Assembly (NCBI GenBank): GCA_964551735.1
Contig: CAZKEF010000008.1
Location: 107,655 to 171,654, forward strand
Origin: DAOUAT01 sp964551735
Lineage (GTDB): Bacteria > Chloroflexota > Anaerolineae > CG2-30-64-16
Direction of reading: 5' to 3'
DNA length: 64,000 nt
The translations under genes were made by a program, and so were the position numbers. The notes under the pieces are model-generated. The model did not search any database. It was not told where the DNA came from and saw only the letters and a list, made by a program, of their open reading frames with translations. Below, one piece after another: positions 1-9,113 of the stretch. Each line of letters begins with the position of its first letter. Positions within the stretch are counted from its first letter, which is position 1.

Positions 1-1
1 A

Positions 2-2014
2 CCCCTGCAAATAGAGAAATCAGTCACGCTTCTCGGCGATGGAATGGACAAATGTCAGGTGATCTGCGATGGCCATTGGTACGTGGTGCGTTGGGTGGGA
101 CAGGGAGTGTTCAGCGCCAGCGGAATCACCTTTGAACGACGCGGCGCGGACTGGGGCGCCGCTATAGAAGGTTGCAGTGGCGAAATGCATCTGATGCGCT
201 GCCGCTTTATGGGAGGCATTGCATGGGGCAAGCTGGATGAGAATGGTTGGTCGCCGCTTATGCCGGATCTAGAAGCGCGCGGATTGCTGGACCGCGAGCA
301 TATGAATGGGTCAAAGATGGTGCTGGGCGAAGCATTGCGCATCGGGAGCGGTTTGTGGTTGTACGGTACTGTGCGCGCCCGGGTTCTTGCGTGCATGGTG
401 ACCGGCAACCAGGGCGATGGCATCGCAGTGGAGGAAAACGCGGACGTCTACCTCTTCAACAATCGATGCCTTCAGAATGGGATGTCCGGCATATTCATCA
501 CAGGCGCCAGCCATGTCCAGGCCATCTCTGGCACCTGTGATGCGAACGAACAGTGGGGCATCAGTGTCAAGGGCCAAGCCCAGGCCCAGCTAGATGAAAA
601 CACGTGTCGGAAGAACAAGCTTTGCGGCATCTTCATCGCCAGCCCGGAGGAATGCACCGCGCAGCGTAATCGCTGTGAAGAAAACCTCAGGCGCGGCATC
701 GAGGTCGCAGAGAGTGCCACACCCCGGCTGGAAGAGAACACCTGCCAGGCAAATGCGGAGTTCGGGATCTGTTACTATGCTTCCTCGGGCGGTGTGGCGC
801 GAGGCAATCGCTGCTCAGGCGGCGGCGCTCAGCGGCACGGCATCTTTGTCACCGAGCAGGCTAATCCCACCCTTGAGGGGAATAGCTGCGAAGGGCATGA
901 ACTGGGTGGAATCAGCTTCTGGGGAAAAAGCGCCGGGGCTGCGAAGGCGAACAAGTGCCAAGGCAACTTAGTGGGTATTATGGTCACCCAGAGTGCGAAC
1001 CCGACGCTTACCAGCAATAGCTGCGCGGGCGGTGCCGTTGGCATATCGTTCGCCGACGATGCAACTGGTTCGGCCGTCTCCAACATCTGTACTAGCAACA
1101 GGGAGTGTGGCATCCATGTCATCGGGGCGGCCCAGCCGTTCATCGCGATGAACACCTGCGCAGAGAATCAGAAATCGGGGATTGTATTCGACGAATCCAC
1201 CGGCGGTACGGCGCAAAGCAACCGATGTCTCAGGAACAAGTACCACGGCATCGCCGTGCGGGGTGAGGCCAGTCCAACATTGTCCGGCAACATCTGCGAG
1301 AACAACGGGGATGTCGGGATATCCTACACTGACTCCGCCGCGGGCGGCGCGCTCCAGAATCGCTGTAATGCGAATGCTCATAACGGCATACAGATAGGAG
1401 GAACGTCGGCTCCCAGCCTGGAGGAGAATACCTGCCATAACAACCAGGAGATCGGCATAGCCATTGGCGAAAGCAGCAGACCTCAAGTCAGTCAGAACCA
1501 TTGCAAGGGCGGTATCTTCGGCATCTACCTTGCGGGACAAGTAGCTCCTACGTTGACGCAAAACCGCTGTGAAGGCAGTACAGAGGCCGGGATCGCTTAC
1601 TTTCAGGCTACATCAGGCACTGCTCAACGCAATTTGTGTCAAAACAACAAGCGGGGCATCTTCGTCGGGGACAGTGCGCGGCCGACACTTGAAGAGAATG
1701 CCTGCCGACAGAACGAGCAGGATGGCGTCAGTTACGGTGGCCGTGGCGCCGGAGTAGCACGTCGAAACGAGTTCAGTGGCTCCCAGTTCGCCGGCGCGAA
1801 CGTCCATGGGCAGGCCAGCCCGATCCTGGAAGGGAATCTATGTGCAAACAATCAGATTGCCGGCATCATATACTTCGAGAACGCTGGCGGCAGAGCAGTC
1901 GGTAACGTGTGCCGCGGCAATGAATCCGGCATCCGCATCACTGCGCCGGCGCGGCCTACGCTACAGGGCAACGACTGCAGCGGCAATAGGGTACGGGATG
2001 TGGTCTACGAATAA
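2..2014 (+). CDS. Right-handed beta-helix repeat protein (5' end outside window)
   Basis: The reading frame is open to the left edge; the residues before the first ATG at 44 read like the usual start of a beta-helix (KSVTLLGDG), so the true start lies outside and only the last 671 codons are here. The protein is built of about two dozen coils of 22-23 residues, each with an N-x-C step followed by a GI or GV step, the pattern of NosD/pectate-lyase-like parallel beta-helices (PbH1 repeats). An Asn and a Cys recur at the same place in almost every coil, so both probably stack as ladders. No catalytic residues are obvious. A role in carbohydrate or surface binding is family inference; position next to a NACHT gene may be coincidence. 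Confidence 0.85.
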   Translation, partial: PLQIEKSVTLLGDGMDKCQVICDGHWYVVRWVGQGVFSASGITFERRGADWGAAIEGCSGEMHLMRCRFMGGIAWGKLDENGWSPLMPDLEARGLLDREHMNGSKMVLGEALRIGSGLWLYGTVRARVLACMVTGNQGDGIAVEENADVYLFNNRCLQNGMSGIFITGASHVQAISGTCDANEQWGISVKGQAQAQLDENTCRKNKLCGIFIASPEECTAQRNRCEENLRRGIEVAESATPRLEENTCQANAEFGICYYASSGGVARGNRCSGGGAQRHGIFVTEQANPTLEGNSCEGHELGGISFWGKSAGAAKANKCQGNLVGIMVTQSANPTLTSNSCAGGAVGISFADDATGSAVSNICTSNRECGIHVIGAAQPFIAMNTCAENQKSGIVFDESTGGTAQSNRCLRNKYHGIAVRGEASPTLSGNICENNGDVGISYTDSAAGGALQNRCNANAHNGIQIGGTSAPSLEENTCHNNQEIGIAIGESSRPQVSQNHCKGGIFGIYLAGQVAPTLTQNRCEGSTEAGIAYFQATSGTAQRNLCQNNKRGIFVGDSARPTLEENACRQNEQDGVSYGGRGAGVARRNEFSGSQFAGANVHGQASPILEGNLCANNQIAGIIYFENAGGRAVGNVCRGNESGIRITAPARPTLQGNDCSGNRVRDVVYE

Positions 2015-2054
2015 CCAATACCCAGATCAAGAATCTACACACAAGGAGAATCGC

Positions 2055-2235
2055 TTGAGACTCACGACGGTGCTTCGGATCGCACCAGGAGCCGTCGGCA
2101 TCGGCATTCTTGGAGCCCTCCCTTTTGCTACACGTTCAACCGGTCGCAGCCAACGTCCTCAGTGTGGCAGGGGATGGGCAAGTACACCTGCCCGGTTGTG
2201 GGCAGGGTAATCCGCAATTACGGTCAATCAAGTGA
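2055..2235 (+). pseudogene. Remnant of a small secreted protein gene, frameshifted
   Basis: An AAGGAG at 2043-2048 sits six bases before a TTG at 2055. The frame opens with a signal-peptide-like stretch (Arg near the start, then a Gly/Ala/Leu/Ile core), but after about 25 codons the plausible continuation, an AA|N cleavage-like site and a VAGDG segment, lies in another frame that stops at 2233-2235. One indel near 2125 would join the two parts. I read it as a decayed secretory gene; a chance combination cannot be excluded. Confidence 0.3.
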
Positions 2236-2340
2236 TGACCATCGTGATATACTGGAAATATCGACCGTGAGTCGTTGGCTTCCAGTCACCGCAATTTGCG
2301 CAGGAGAACGCGAAGTGAGCACAACGCACAAGGAGGCGGC

Positions 2341-2754
2341 ATGACACCCGATACGAACGAACATCCTTTCGGAGAAATCCTTGCCATAGTTGCGCGCGGC
2401 GACAACTGTGTGGAAGAGGCACGTCGGCTGGTAAATGCCGGTGATATCGGTACGGCTGTAGTCAAACTGGCCGAGTACATCGATGAGGCTGGACCGATAT
2501 TTGGCTCCGATGAGGTCGGGCTGCGTTTCAAGGAAATCCTGGCGCAAACAGTGGCGACATGCTATGTGATGCGCGCCACCGGGCTAGTGGCAATGGCACA
2601 ACAAGGACATCCCCAGGCCGAGGCGTTGGTCGGCCTAGCGCGAGAGGATGCCGAGAAGATGGTGCAGTTTCCAGCGCGTTGGTTCAGCGATGAAGAACGG
2701 ACCGTTGTCGCCCAGTTGGCCCAATTGTTCAGGTTACGCTATGTCCCTGGCTAA
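2341..2754 (+). CDS. Small helical protein coupled to the NACHT gene
   Basis: 137 residues, no family recognised. The start at 2341 is chosen because AAGGAGG lies at 2330-2336, five bases upstream; a further in-frame ATG at 2275 lacks such a site. The sequence is almost all helical with alternating amphipathic segments, compatible with a TPR-like helical pair bundle, and has no signal peptide or membrane segment. Its last 14 bases overlap the start of the giant NACHT gene (ATG at 2741), so the two are probably translationally coupled and the product may be a partner or regulator of that protein (inference). Confidence 0.75.
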   Translation: MTPDTNEHPFGEILAIVARGDNCVEEARRLVNAGDIGTAVVKLAEYIDEAGPIFGSDEVGLRFKEILAQTVATCYVMRATGLVAMAQQGHPQAEALVGLAREDAEKMVQFPARWFSDEERTVVAQLAQLFRLRYVPG

Positions 2755-5700
2755 ACTGATCGGCGCCCAGCTCGGCGTGGCGATCTTCGGGCCGCCCGGC
2801 GCGCTGGTGGGCGGCGTTGCCGGCGCGGTCATCGACGCGGCGCTGCCCTGGGGCGGCGACGTGGTGAAGAATGTCGTCGCCGAACTACTGGCCGATCGCG
2901 TGCAGCATGTTGCCGCTGGCCTCGCCAGGCGCGGGGAGGCGGCCGCGGTCAATCACGACCTGCAGCGCTCGTTTCGAGACGCTGTCCGCGAGGCGCTGGC
3001 TGACATCGGCGGCCCTACCTGTCTCCCCAAGAGCTGGCCGGACGGCCGGCGCGACGTGCCGCTGGAAGTCGTCTATCTCTCATCACCCCTCGGTCAGACA
3101 TCGCTGCGACAACGTGATGAACTGGCCGGCCAGGTCTGCGACTTGCTCACCGCGCTCACCCTGCGCATCGTCCAAAACGACATCCTGCCGCTGCAACCAC
3201 CCCAGGATCAACCCGCAGCCAGCGCACTGACCTACCTCGAGTCCGCCACGTCACAGGCCGTGGCGGATGCCCTCTATGAAGTCACTGTCTTGCCTCTCCA
3301 CCGCCAGTACGCGTCCCTGTTCTCGGAGTTGCCCGACCTGGAACGTCACCTGCGCCGCTACCTGCTCGATCGGACGCTGGTCCACATGGGCGAATTGCTG
3401 AAGAAGCAGACGGAGCCCTGGCGCGCCTTCAACCGCTGGATCCTGGAAGACCTGCGGTCTTCAATGGCCCTGATCCGGAGCGACAACCAGCAGATCATCG
3501 CCGGCCTGGCTGCGCTCAATGGGCATATCGAGCGGCTGGTCAACCGGGCCGAAGCTGACCCTGGCATGGAGCGCATCGCCGCCGCGACAGCAGACTCGGT
3601 CGGAGCGGCCAGGCTGGCGGAAGAAGATATGACATTGTTGGTGGACAAGCTCATTGATGGCGTCGCCCACCACCAGGCGCGACAGCTTGAACAGCTGCGC
3701 GATTTCATCGCAGAGCAGGCTAGGGTGATCATCGGTACCATCGGCGATGCGGAAGGCCGGATTGTGGAGACCCTGGCCGTCAACCAGGCTGAGCTGCTCC
3801 GGCGTCTCGAACGGATGGAAAGCGCGTGGCTGGCGGTGCAGGCCGCGCCGTTGCGCGCGGGCCAACCGCGCGGTCAGATCATCGCCGCGTTCCGCGCAGA
3901 CGCGCTGCGGTTGCACCGCACCCAGAGCATTTCCTGGCGCGGCGCCGGCGGCATTCCGCTCCCCCTGAACCGCGTCTATTTGGATCAGGAGTTACTGCCG
4001 TGGGGCAAACCCACTGAAGTGGATGGGGCATCCGCTGAAGAGAGCCAACAAGCGGCGCACGGCCAGTCCCCTGGCGCAGCGTTGCTCGATCAACGCACGC
4101 TTGTGGTTCTCGGTGAGCCCGGTAGCGGCAAGACACTGCTTCTGCACGCGTTGGGCCTGCAGCTCGCCGATACCTGTGCCCTCGATGCTGAAGGCGCGAT
4201 CTTGCGCGGCTTCTTGCCAGTCCTCGTGCCGCTGGCCGGTTTCACAGGGGCCACGGCCGATCTTGGCGCTGAACCCGCAACGCGTCTTCTGGGCTACATC
4301 CAACGCGTAGTGGAAGCACGCGTCCAAGGCATGACTGCCTGCCTGGATGACTTGATCGAACAGGGGCGGGTGGCTTTCCTGTTTGACGCCCTGGATGAGA
4401 TCGGCGACCGGACGGAACAACAAGCAGCGATCAAGGGCATCCAGGCATTGGCGCATGGGGCAGGCTCGCGTTGCCTGTTTGTCCTCACCAGCCGAGAGGC
4501 GCCCTATGGCGGGACTCTGACACTGGACGCCCCGTTCCGCACCTATCGGCTGGCGCCGCTGGCAACAAGCGCCCAGCAGATGGCCATTCACAACTGGCTG
4601 ATGCTCCTCTCGGGCCTGGATGAACGGGATCGCTACAGCATTGAAGAACGAACCCGGCAGGTCATCAGGCATCTTGAATTACATCCGGGCCTGCAAGAGG
4701 CGTTGCGCAATCCGTTGCTGCTGCGCATCACGCTTCAGGTGTATCTCTGGACGGGCGCAACCGAAGGCATACCGGGGATAGGCCAGCGGTTCGATCTCTA
4801 TGTGCACCGCCTGCTGGCGGGGGATGCCGAATCCAGCACGCGGAACCCAGGATGGCCCGACTTGCCCCAGGCACGCCAAAGCCTGGCGCTTCTGGCCTGG
4901 CGGATACACGCCGGCACAGGAAGACTGACAATGGCCGAGGCCAGCCAGTTGCTGAGCAGCAAAATGGGCTTCCCTGAAACCGAAGCACGCCGCTTCGTCC
5001 GCCGGATGCAGGAAGATGCCGGATTGCTGGTGCTGAACGCCCCCAAGGCTGAGAAGGCCGACCCACAACACATTGCGCTGGCCTTGGGCCCGCATGCCCT
5101 GTTTGGGGACTTCCTGGTAGGCAGTGAATTGGCCCGCCGCTGGCGCGAGGATCGAAGAGGAACCGCGCGGCTGCTGCGCCAGAGGGCCGATGATCCCACA
5201 TGGCATCAGGCCATCTTCTTCTGTCTCAGCCTGCTCTCTGCCGATGAAGCAGAGCGTCGCCCTGCTTTCCGGTTTGTCCTCGATGAGCTGTCCCGCCGGC
5301 CCCTATGGGGGGTGAGGTGTCTGCATGCCGGGCTGGAGTTGACGGCCGATGAATTGGATGCGCCAGATCGCCGGCAAGTGCACCAACGGCTCGTGGCCCA
5401 GGCCGATGCGGTGCTCACCCCAGGCCTGCTCAAGAGCTGGCGTTTTCGGCTGCAGCACCGAACCGATGATGCCTTGCGCACAGCCCTGCGCGGGCAATAT
5501 GACGCGCTCTGCGCGCTGGGAAAACTGCAGCTCTGCGAAGCCGCTGAACCTGTCCTGCGCGCAGTCTTCTGGCTATCGGTCCAATATAAACACGTGGGTG
5601 AGCCCCTGCGAAGCGCATTAGTGGACTTCGGCCCGCGCTGCCTGTGGCCCGGCATTCAGGCAGCGCTGGAGACGGACGAGGAGTGGATTCGGCGCTCGGC

Positions 5701-7666
5701 TGCCTGGATCATCTCTGGCTGGCGGGACGCGGCAGCGATCCCGGCCCTGGAGTGGCTGCTCGAGCGCGAGGAATTCGCGTCCGCCGCAATCTATGGCCTG
5801 GCCAAAATGACCGATCCGGCGGTAGAAGCAACCTACCGAAATCTGCTGGTTGACCCTCGTTATGCTGACGATGCGCTATCGGCCGGGCTGCGAGCACAGC
5901 GCCCCGGCCTGCTGGAACATACGCTGGACCGATTGCGGAAGGATCAACTCAAGGAACACCACGTCAAGTTCCTGTTAGAATATGCGCTCCGCCTGTCGGT
6001 TGCCGACGCGGAGGGCACCGTCCGCGCGATGCTGAGCAAGAACACCACGGCCTGGAGGATCACCTGGGTATTTGAGGTTGACCGCACGCTGCAGTTGCCG
6101 CTGCTTCGCATCCTGGTCAGCCTGCTGCGGGATCCAGATGTACGCTTGCGCAAGGGCGTGCAGGAAGCTATCCCGCGTGCGCTCAAAGCCGGCGACCTCG
6201 ACCCGCATTTCCAGGACTCCCAGGGGCTACTGGAACAGATTCTCCTCTTTGCCGACGATTGGCTACCGGGTGAGGCTGCCAGGCAGTTGGGATCCACCCC
6301 CCTATCGCTGAATGCCAGCCAGACCCTTTGGGAGCGGCTGGAGAACCCAGAAACCCAGGGCAACGTGGTTTGGCTCTTGCGCGCCCTGCCGCCTCTGCCC
6401 GAGGAATACCGGCAACGATTCATCCGCCGACTCAAGCAGGAAGCCGAGACAACCCCTCACCACCCCGGTTACCTCTATCATGTCCTGGCATGTCTGGGGG
6501 AGCGATCTGTAATCCCGGCGATAGATCGCCTGCTCAAGCAGGAACCTTCGCCTAGCCGATACGACGAGGACTTGCTGAAGGCGCTGGTCCGGCTGCAGGC
6601 AGTCGAAGCCTATCCCTATGTCCTGGCCTGCATCACCGAACGAAATGACTGGGACTTGCTGGGGCCCATTGCACTGGCGATGTTGGCGCCCAAGCTGTCA
6701 TTGCAGGAGCGTCGGGAGGCCGCCCGCCACCTGCGCCCCCTCCTTGACGGAGATGAGTTCCTGGGGCATTTGGCCGCCATCTGCGCCCTGGGAGAGCTCA
6801 GGGTGAGCACGCCGGAAGAACTGCTGGCGCAGGTGCAAGAAAATGTCCCCGAAACCCAAGAACCAGCGATTGGCCTGGCGTTGGCGCGGCTGGGCAACTA
6901 CGACGCTTTAGCGCCCCTCCTGGAAGCGACCTATGCACGCCGGGATGCGACGCTGTGCTTCGTCGTGCTCCATGCGTGGGGCGCGTTGCGGGACGCGCGT
7001 GGCATCAACCCGCTGCTCCAGACGCTCGGGCTGCCCGATGATTTCCTGCGCGCGGCCGATCACCTGCTCAGCGGCGGCGATCTGGTTGCTGCGCTGCGAT
7101 ACGTGAAAGCTCGTGCCGCAACTGCCCTGGGACGTTTGGCGGCTTCGCTGGCAGGTGACTTCAGCGCCGATCTTGATCCGCAGCGCGGATGGCATCAGCT
7201 GCTCATGAAACTGGACGATCGTAGTCTTGCGTGGGCGCCCGGGGTAGGCGCGACCTGGCGCCAGGCGATGGCACATTCTTCTCCAGCTCAGACCCTCTAT
7301 GAGCAGGCCCTCACCTCCAGGGGGCGGCAGCAGGACGCGTTCGCCTGGCTCGTCGGCGCCTACGAATGGAGCGAACTGGCAACGCACCTGTTACGACGAC
7401 ACGAGGCCGACTCGGTGCTCGTATGGGAGACGATCGCCACGATGTTCGATCAGGCGAAGGAAGATGAGCAGGGATCGGCGCGCAAGCAGCTTGCCGGCCG
7501 CATAGGCTGGACCCAAGAACACCTGCCATTCGGGTACCTGATGCGGCTGGCAGCGCATCGCGACGAACAACTGCACGCCAAAGCCCGCTACTACTTTGCC
7601 CGGGAAGCACGGGAATGGCATGCGTGGCTGAAGTGGCGTGCGGAGTGGTTCACTCTGCCGAAGTGA
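2741..7666 (+). CDS. NACHT-domain STAND NTPase with HEAT-like repeats (bNACHT-like)
   Basis: 1,641 residues starting at the ATG that overlaps the previous stop region. The N-terminus carries a Gly/Ala-rich hydrophobic helix (about residues 4-40, glycine-zipper-like), followed by a long helical region (40-420). The NTPase domain has a Walker A GEPGSGKT at 458-465 and a Walker B FLFDALDE at about 546-553, typical of NACHT; a winged-helix/helical linker follows, and residues of about 850-1640 are HEAT-like helical repeats. Family knowledge: bacterial NACHT proteins are NLR-like sensors in antiphage defence, with the repeats sensing and the N-terminus acting as effector. The glycine-zipper N-terminus would fit a membrane-acting effector (inference). 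Cytoplasmic; no signal peptide. Confidence 0.88.
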   Translation: MSLAKLIGAQLGVAIFGPPGALVGGVAGAVIDAALPWGGDVVKNVVAELLADRVQHVAAGLARRGEAAAVNHDLQRSFRDAVREALADIGGPTCLPKSWPDGRRDVPLEVVYLSSPLGQTSLRQRDELAGQVCDLLTALTLRIVQNDILPLQPPQDQPAASALTYLESATSQAVADALYEVTVLPLHRQYASLFSELPDLERHLRRYLLDRTLVHMGELLKKQTEPWRAFNRWILEDLRSSMALIRSDNQQIIAGLAALNGHIERLVNRAEADPGMERIAAATADSVGAARLAEEDMTLLVDKLIDGVAHHQARQLEQLRDFIAEQARVIIGTIGDAEGRIVETLAVNQAELLRRLERMESAWLAVQAAPLRAGQPRGQIIAAFRADALRLHRTQSISWRGAGGIPLPLNRVYLDQELLPWGKPTEVDGASAEESQQAAHGQSPGAALLDQRTLVVLGEPGSGKTLLLHALGLQLADTCALDAEGAILRGFLPVLVPLAGFTGATADLGAEPATRLLGYIQRVVEARVQGMTACLDDLIEQGRVAFLFDALDEIGDRTEQQAAIKGIQALAHGAGSRCLFVLTSREAPYGGTLTLDAPFRTYRLAPLATSAQQMAIHNWLMLLSGLDERDRYSIEERTRQVIRHLELHPGLQEALRNPLLLRITLQVYLWTGATEGIPGIGQRFDLYVHRLLAGDAESSTRNPGWPDLPQARQSLALLAWRIHAGTGRLTMAEASQLLSSKMGFPETEARRFVRRMQEDAGLLVLNAPKAEKADPQHIALALGPHALFGDFLVGSELARRWREDRRGTARLLRQRADDPTWHQAIFFCLSLLSADEAERRPAFRFVLDELSRRPLWGVRCLHAGLELTADELDAPDRRQVHQRLVAQADAVLTPGLLKSWRFRLQHRTDDALRTALRGQYDALCALGKLQLCEAAEPVLRAVFWLSVQYKHVGEPLRSALVDFGPRCLWPGIQAALETDEEWIRRSAAWIISGWRDAAAIPALEWLLEREEFASAAIYGLAKMTDPAVEATYRNLLVDPRYADDALSAGLRAQRPGLLEHTLDRLRKDQLKEHHVKFLLEYALRLSVADAEGTVRAMLSKNTTAWRITWVFEVDRTLQLPLLRILVSLLRDPDVRLRKGVQEAIPRALKAGDLDPHFQDSQGLLEQILLFADDWLPGEAARQLGSTPLSLNASQTLWERLENPETQGNVVWLLRALPPLPEEYRQRFIRRLKQEAETTPHHPGYLYHVLACLGERSVIPAIDRLLKQEPSPSRYDEDLLKALVRLQAVEAYPYVLACITERNDWDLLGPIALAMLAPKLSLQERREAARHLRPLLDGDEFLGHLAAICALGELRVSTPEELLAQVQENVPETQEPAIGLALARLGNYDALAPLLEATYARRDATLCFVVLHAWGALRDARGINPLLQTLGLPDDFLRAADHLLSGGDLVAALRYVKARAATALGRLAASLAGDFSADLDPQRGWHQLLMKLDDRSLAWAPGVGATWRQAMAHSSPAQTLYEQALTSRGRQQDAFAWLVGAYEWSELATHLLRRHEADSVLVWETIATMFDQAKEDEQGSARKQLAGRIGWTQEHLPFGYLMRLAAHRDEQLHAKARYYFAREAREWHAWLKWRAEWFTLPK

Positions 7667-7771
7667 AGCACCGATTTCCGTTGTGGCGCAAGACTGGGTG
7701 CGCGGGTGCGCTCGACCGCTTGACCGGCCAACGGCGCTACAAGTGAAATATATAGCAGCACAAGATGAGAC

Positions 7772-8068
7772 ATGATATCGGTCGCTGGCGTTCTCGATGC
7801 GGTGCGAGGGATCGTGGACACTGAACCCAAATACCGTTTTGACCCGGTAGATCACAACTTCATGCGGATTCGCGGCCGGCTCACGCCTGGTGAGCGGTTG
7901 CTCGCCATGCTGGCGGCACGCGAGTGGGTGGTCAACGCGCACCGCGCCCGCTTACAGCGGCAGTATCCCGACCTGTCACCCGAGGAGATCAACCTGAAAA
8001 TGTTGGCGGAGATCGAGCGCGCTGACCGTAGGCAGACCCGATCGCACCCGCCTTCCTGCCAGACATAG
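7772..8068 (+). CDS. Small toxin-antitoxin-associated-like protein
   Basis: 98 residues from an ATG without a strong ribosome binding site. Residues 35-80 have the pattern of a short helical family often found in TA loci (P-x-ER, AREW, ARLQRQYPDLSPEE), with the hallmark RxxYPDLS-like step. The last residues overlap a decayed copy of the downstream antitoxin gene end (8062-8139), so the C-terminus after about residue 88 may be scar sequence rather than original protein. The function is unproven; hypothetical partner of a nucleotidyltransferase or PIN-like toxin elsewhere. Confidence 0.55.
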   Translation: MISVAGVLDAVRGIVDTEPKYRFDPVDHNFMRIRGRLTPGERLLAMLAAREWVVNAHRARLQRQYPDLSPEEINLKMLAEIERADRRQTRSHPPSCQT

Positions 8069-8139
8069 CCGGAGCCCTCCCAAACTAGGCGACAGTGATC
8101 GGGGCGCCCCGCCTGGTGATCCGTTTGGGTGAGGTTCAG
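8062..8139 (+). repeat. Decayed copy of the antitoxin gene 3' end
   Basis: These 78 bases align without gaps to 9229-9306, the 3' part of the antitoxin gene, with about 67 identical positions by eye. In-frame stops (TAG at 8066) show that it is not coding in the antitoxin frame. It is a remnant of a tandem duplication or of an older TA locus. Confidence 0.8.
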
Positions 8140-8360
8140 CCCCCCGTAGGTGGGCTGTGCCACACGACGGATTGCAGGATTAGCGTTATGCCAATATAAT
8201 AGCCGGCATACTTGAGATCGAGTGTCGCGACCTGCTGGAGCTCCATATGCGGCCGCTTCTCGCCTGCTGAAAAAATGCACCGGCAGGGTTCATTGAAGCG
8301 AGAAGGTGAACGGCGTTGGGCATACTACGTTCTGGCTTGACGAGCCCTGGGCTTCTATTA

Positions 8361-8401
8361 GCGTCTATTGGCAGTTCAGAGCTAATAGGCGCCAATAGAC
8401 G
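8361..8401. repeat. Inverted repeat, 11-bp arms
   Basis: CGTCTATTGGC at 8362-8372 is the exact reverse complement of 8391-8401, and a second nested pair (CTATTAGC at 8355, GCTAATAG at 8381) interleaves with it. No T-run follows, so it looks more like a protein-binding or structured site than an intrinsic terminator. Confidence 0.65.
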
Positions 8402-8623
8402 AGACTGTGCTGATCTTCAGGGTCGAACACAAGGCTGCGTTAGCTGCAAAGATAACACTCCTCGCCAGAGGAACCGGATGAACAAGCCGCCTATCGACTC
8501 CTGATTGAGTTGCAGAGCGAACACCTGCTCGGCGGAGATGCGCCATGATTTCGGGGTTGGTACGATGCCTCAATGCGGCGCGCGACGTCAACGTGCCTGC
8601 GCCGCATTTGACCTGGTCTTCGT

Positions 8624-8655
8624 TATACCATCTGGTAAAGTAACCAGATGGTATA
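8624..8655. repeat. Perfect 13-bp inverted repeat
   Basis: TATACCATCTGGT at 8624-8636 is repeated as its exact complement at 8643-8655 with a six-base loop. There is no T-run on either side. It lies about 75 bases upstream of the -35 of the BrnT promoter and could be an operator or recombination scar. Confidence 0.75.
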
Positions 8656-8730
8656 GTGCGGGCCGACATTGCCGACGACCTATCTGCACATCACCGACTT
8701 CCTTTCACTGACTTCCGGCGCACGTACGTA

Positions 8731-8759
8731 TTGCGCCAGGACCCAGCTTGAGGTATAAT
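8731..8759 (+). promoter_or_regulatory. Promoter of the toxin-antitoxin pair
   Basis: TTGCGC at 8731-8736 and TATAAT at 8754-8759 are 17 bases apart, a sigma-70-like layout, 72 bases ahead of the BrnT start. Confidence 0.65.
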
Positions 8760-8831
8760 GGTGGTGAGCTTTGGTGGAGAGCGTTACGCTCCGTGAGTCA
8801 TCGCTCTAGACGGCGCACTGCAGGCGTACTG

Positions 8832-9113
8832 ATGGAATTTGAATGGAATCCCCAGAAGGCAGCCAGAAACCTCCGCAAACACGGAGTGTCATTCACCGAG
8901 GCTGCGACTGTGTTTGATGATCCTTTAAGTGTGACCGTAGCGGATCCTGACCATTCGACCGTAGAAGACCGTTTGATTATTGTTGGGCAATCTCATCAGC
9001 GTCGTGTGTTGATCGTCTCTTTCGTCGAGCGCGAAGATCGTTTCAGAATTATCAGTGCACGAAAACTGACTCGTGCAGAGAGTAAAGCTTATGAACAAGA
9101 GCTATCCGGGTGA
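8832..9113 (+). CDS. brnT: BrnT-family ribonuclease toxin
   Basis: 93 residues; start at the ATG giving MEFEWNPQKA, the standard BrnT beginning, rather than the in-frame upstream extension. Hallmarks: F-E-W-x-x-x-K-A-x-x-N-x-x-K-H-G-V-S-F near the N-terminus, then the A-x-x-V-F-D-D-P segment and the R-x-I-S-A-R-x-x-x-x-x-E at the end. Family knowledge: BrnT is a RelE-fold ribonuclease that inhibits translation and is neutralised by its downstream antitoxin, the pair autoregulating their promoter. The downstream antitoxin gene overlaps or abuts the stop codon. Confidence 0.9.
   Translation: MEFEWNPQKAARNLRKHGVSFTEAATVFDDPLSVTVADPDHSTVEDRLIIVGQSHQRRVLIVSFVEREDRFRIISARKLTRAESKAYEQELSG

Larger units (their letters stand above)
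8140..8831. other. Intergenic region with two inverted repeats and a promoter
   Basis: No convincing gene is seen in this stretch. It holds two dyads (8361-8401 and 8624-8655) and the promoter of the BrnT gene near its right end. The short open frames here show no family motif or ribosome binding site. Confidence 0.6.
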
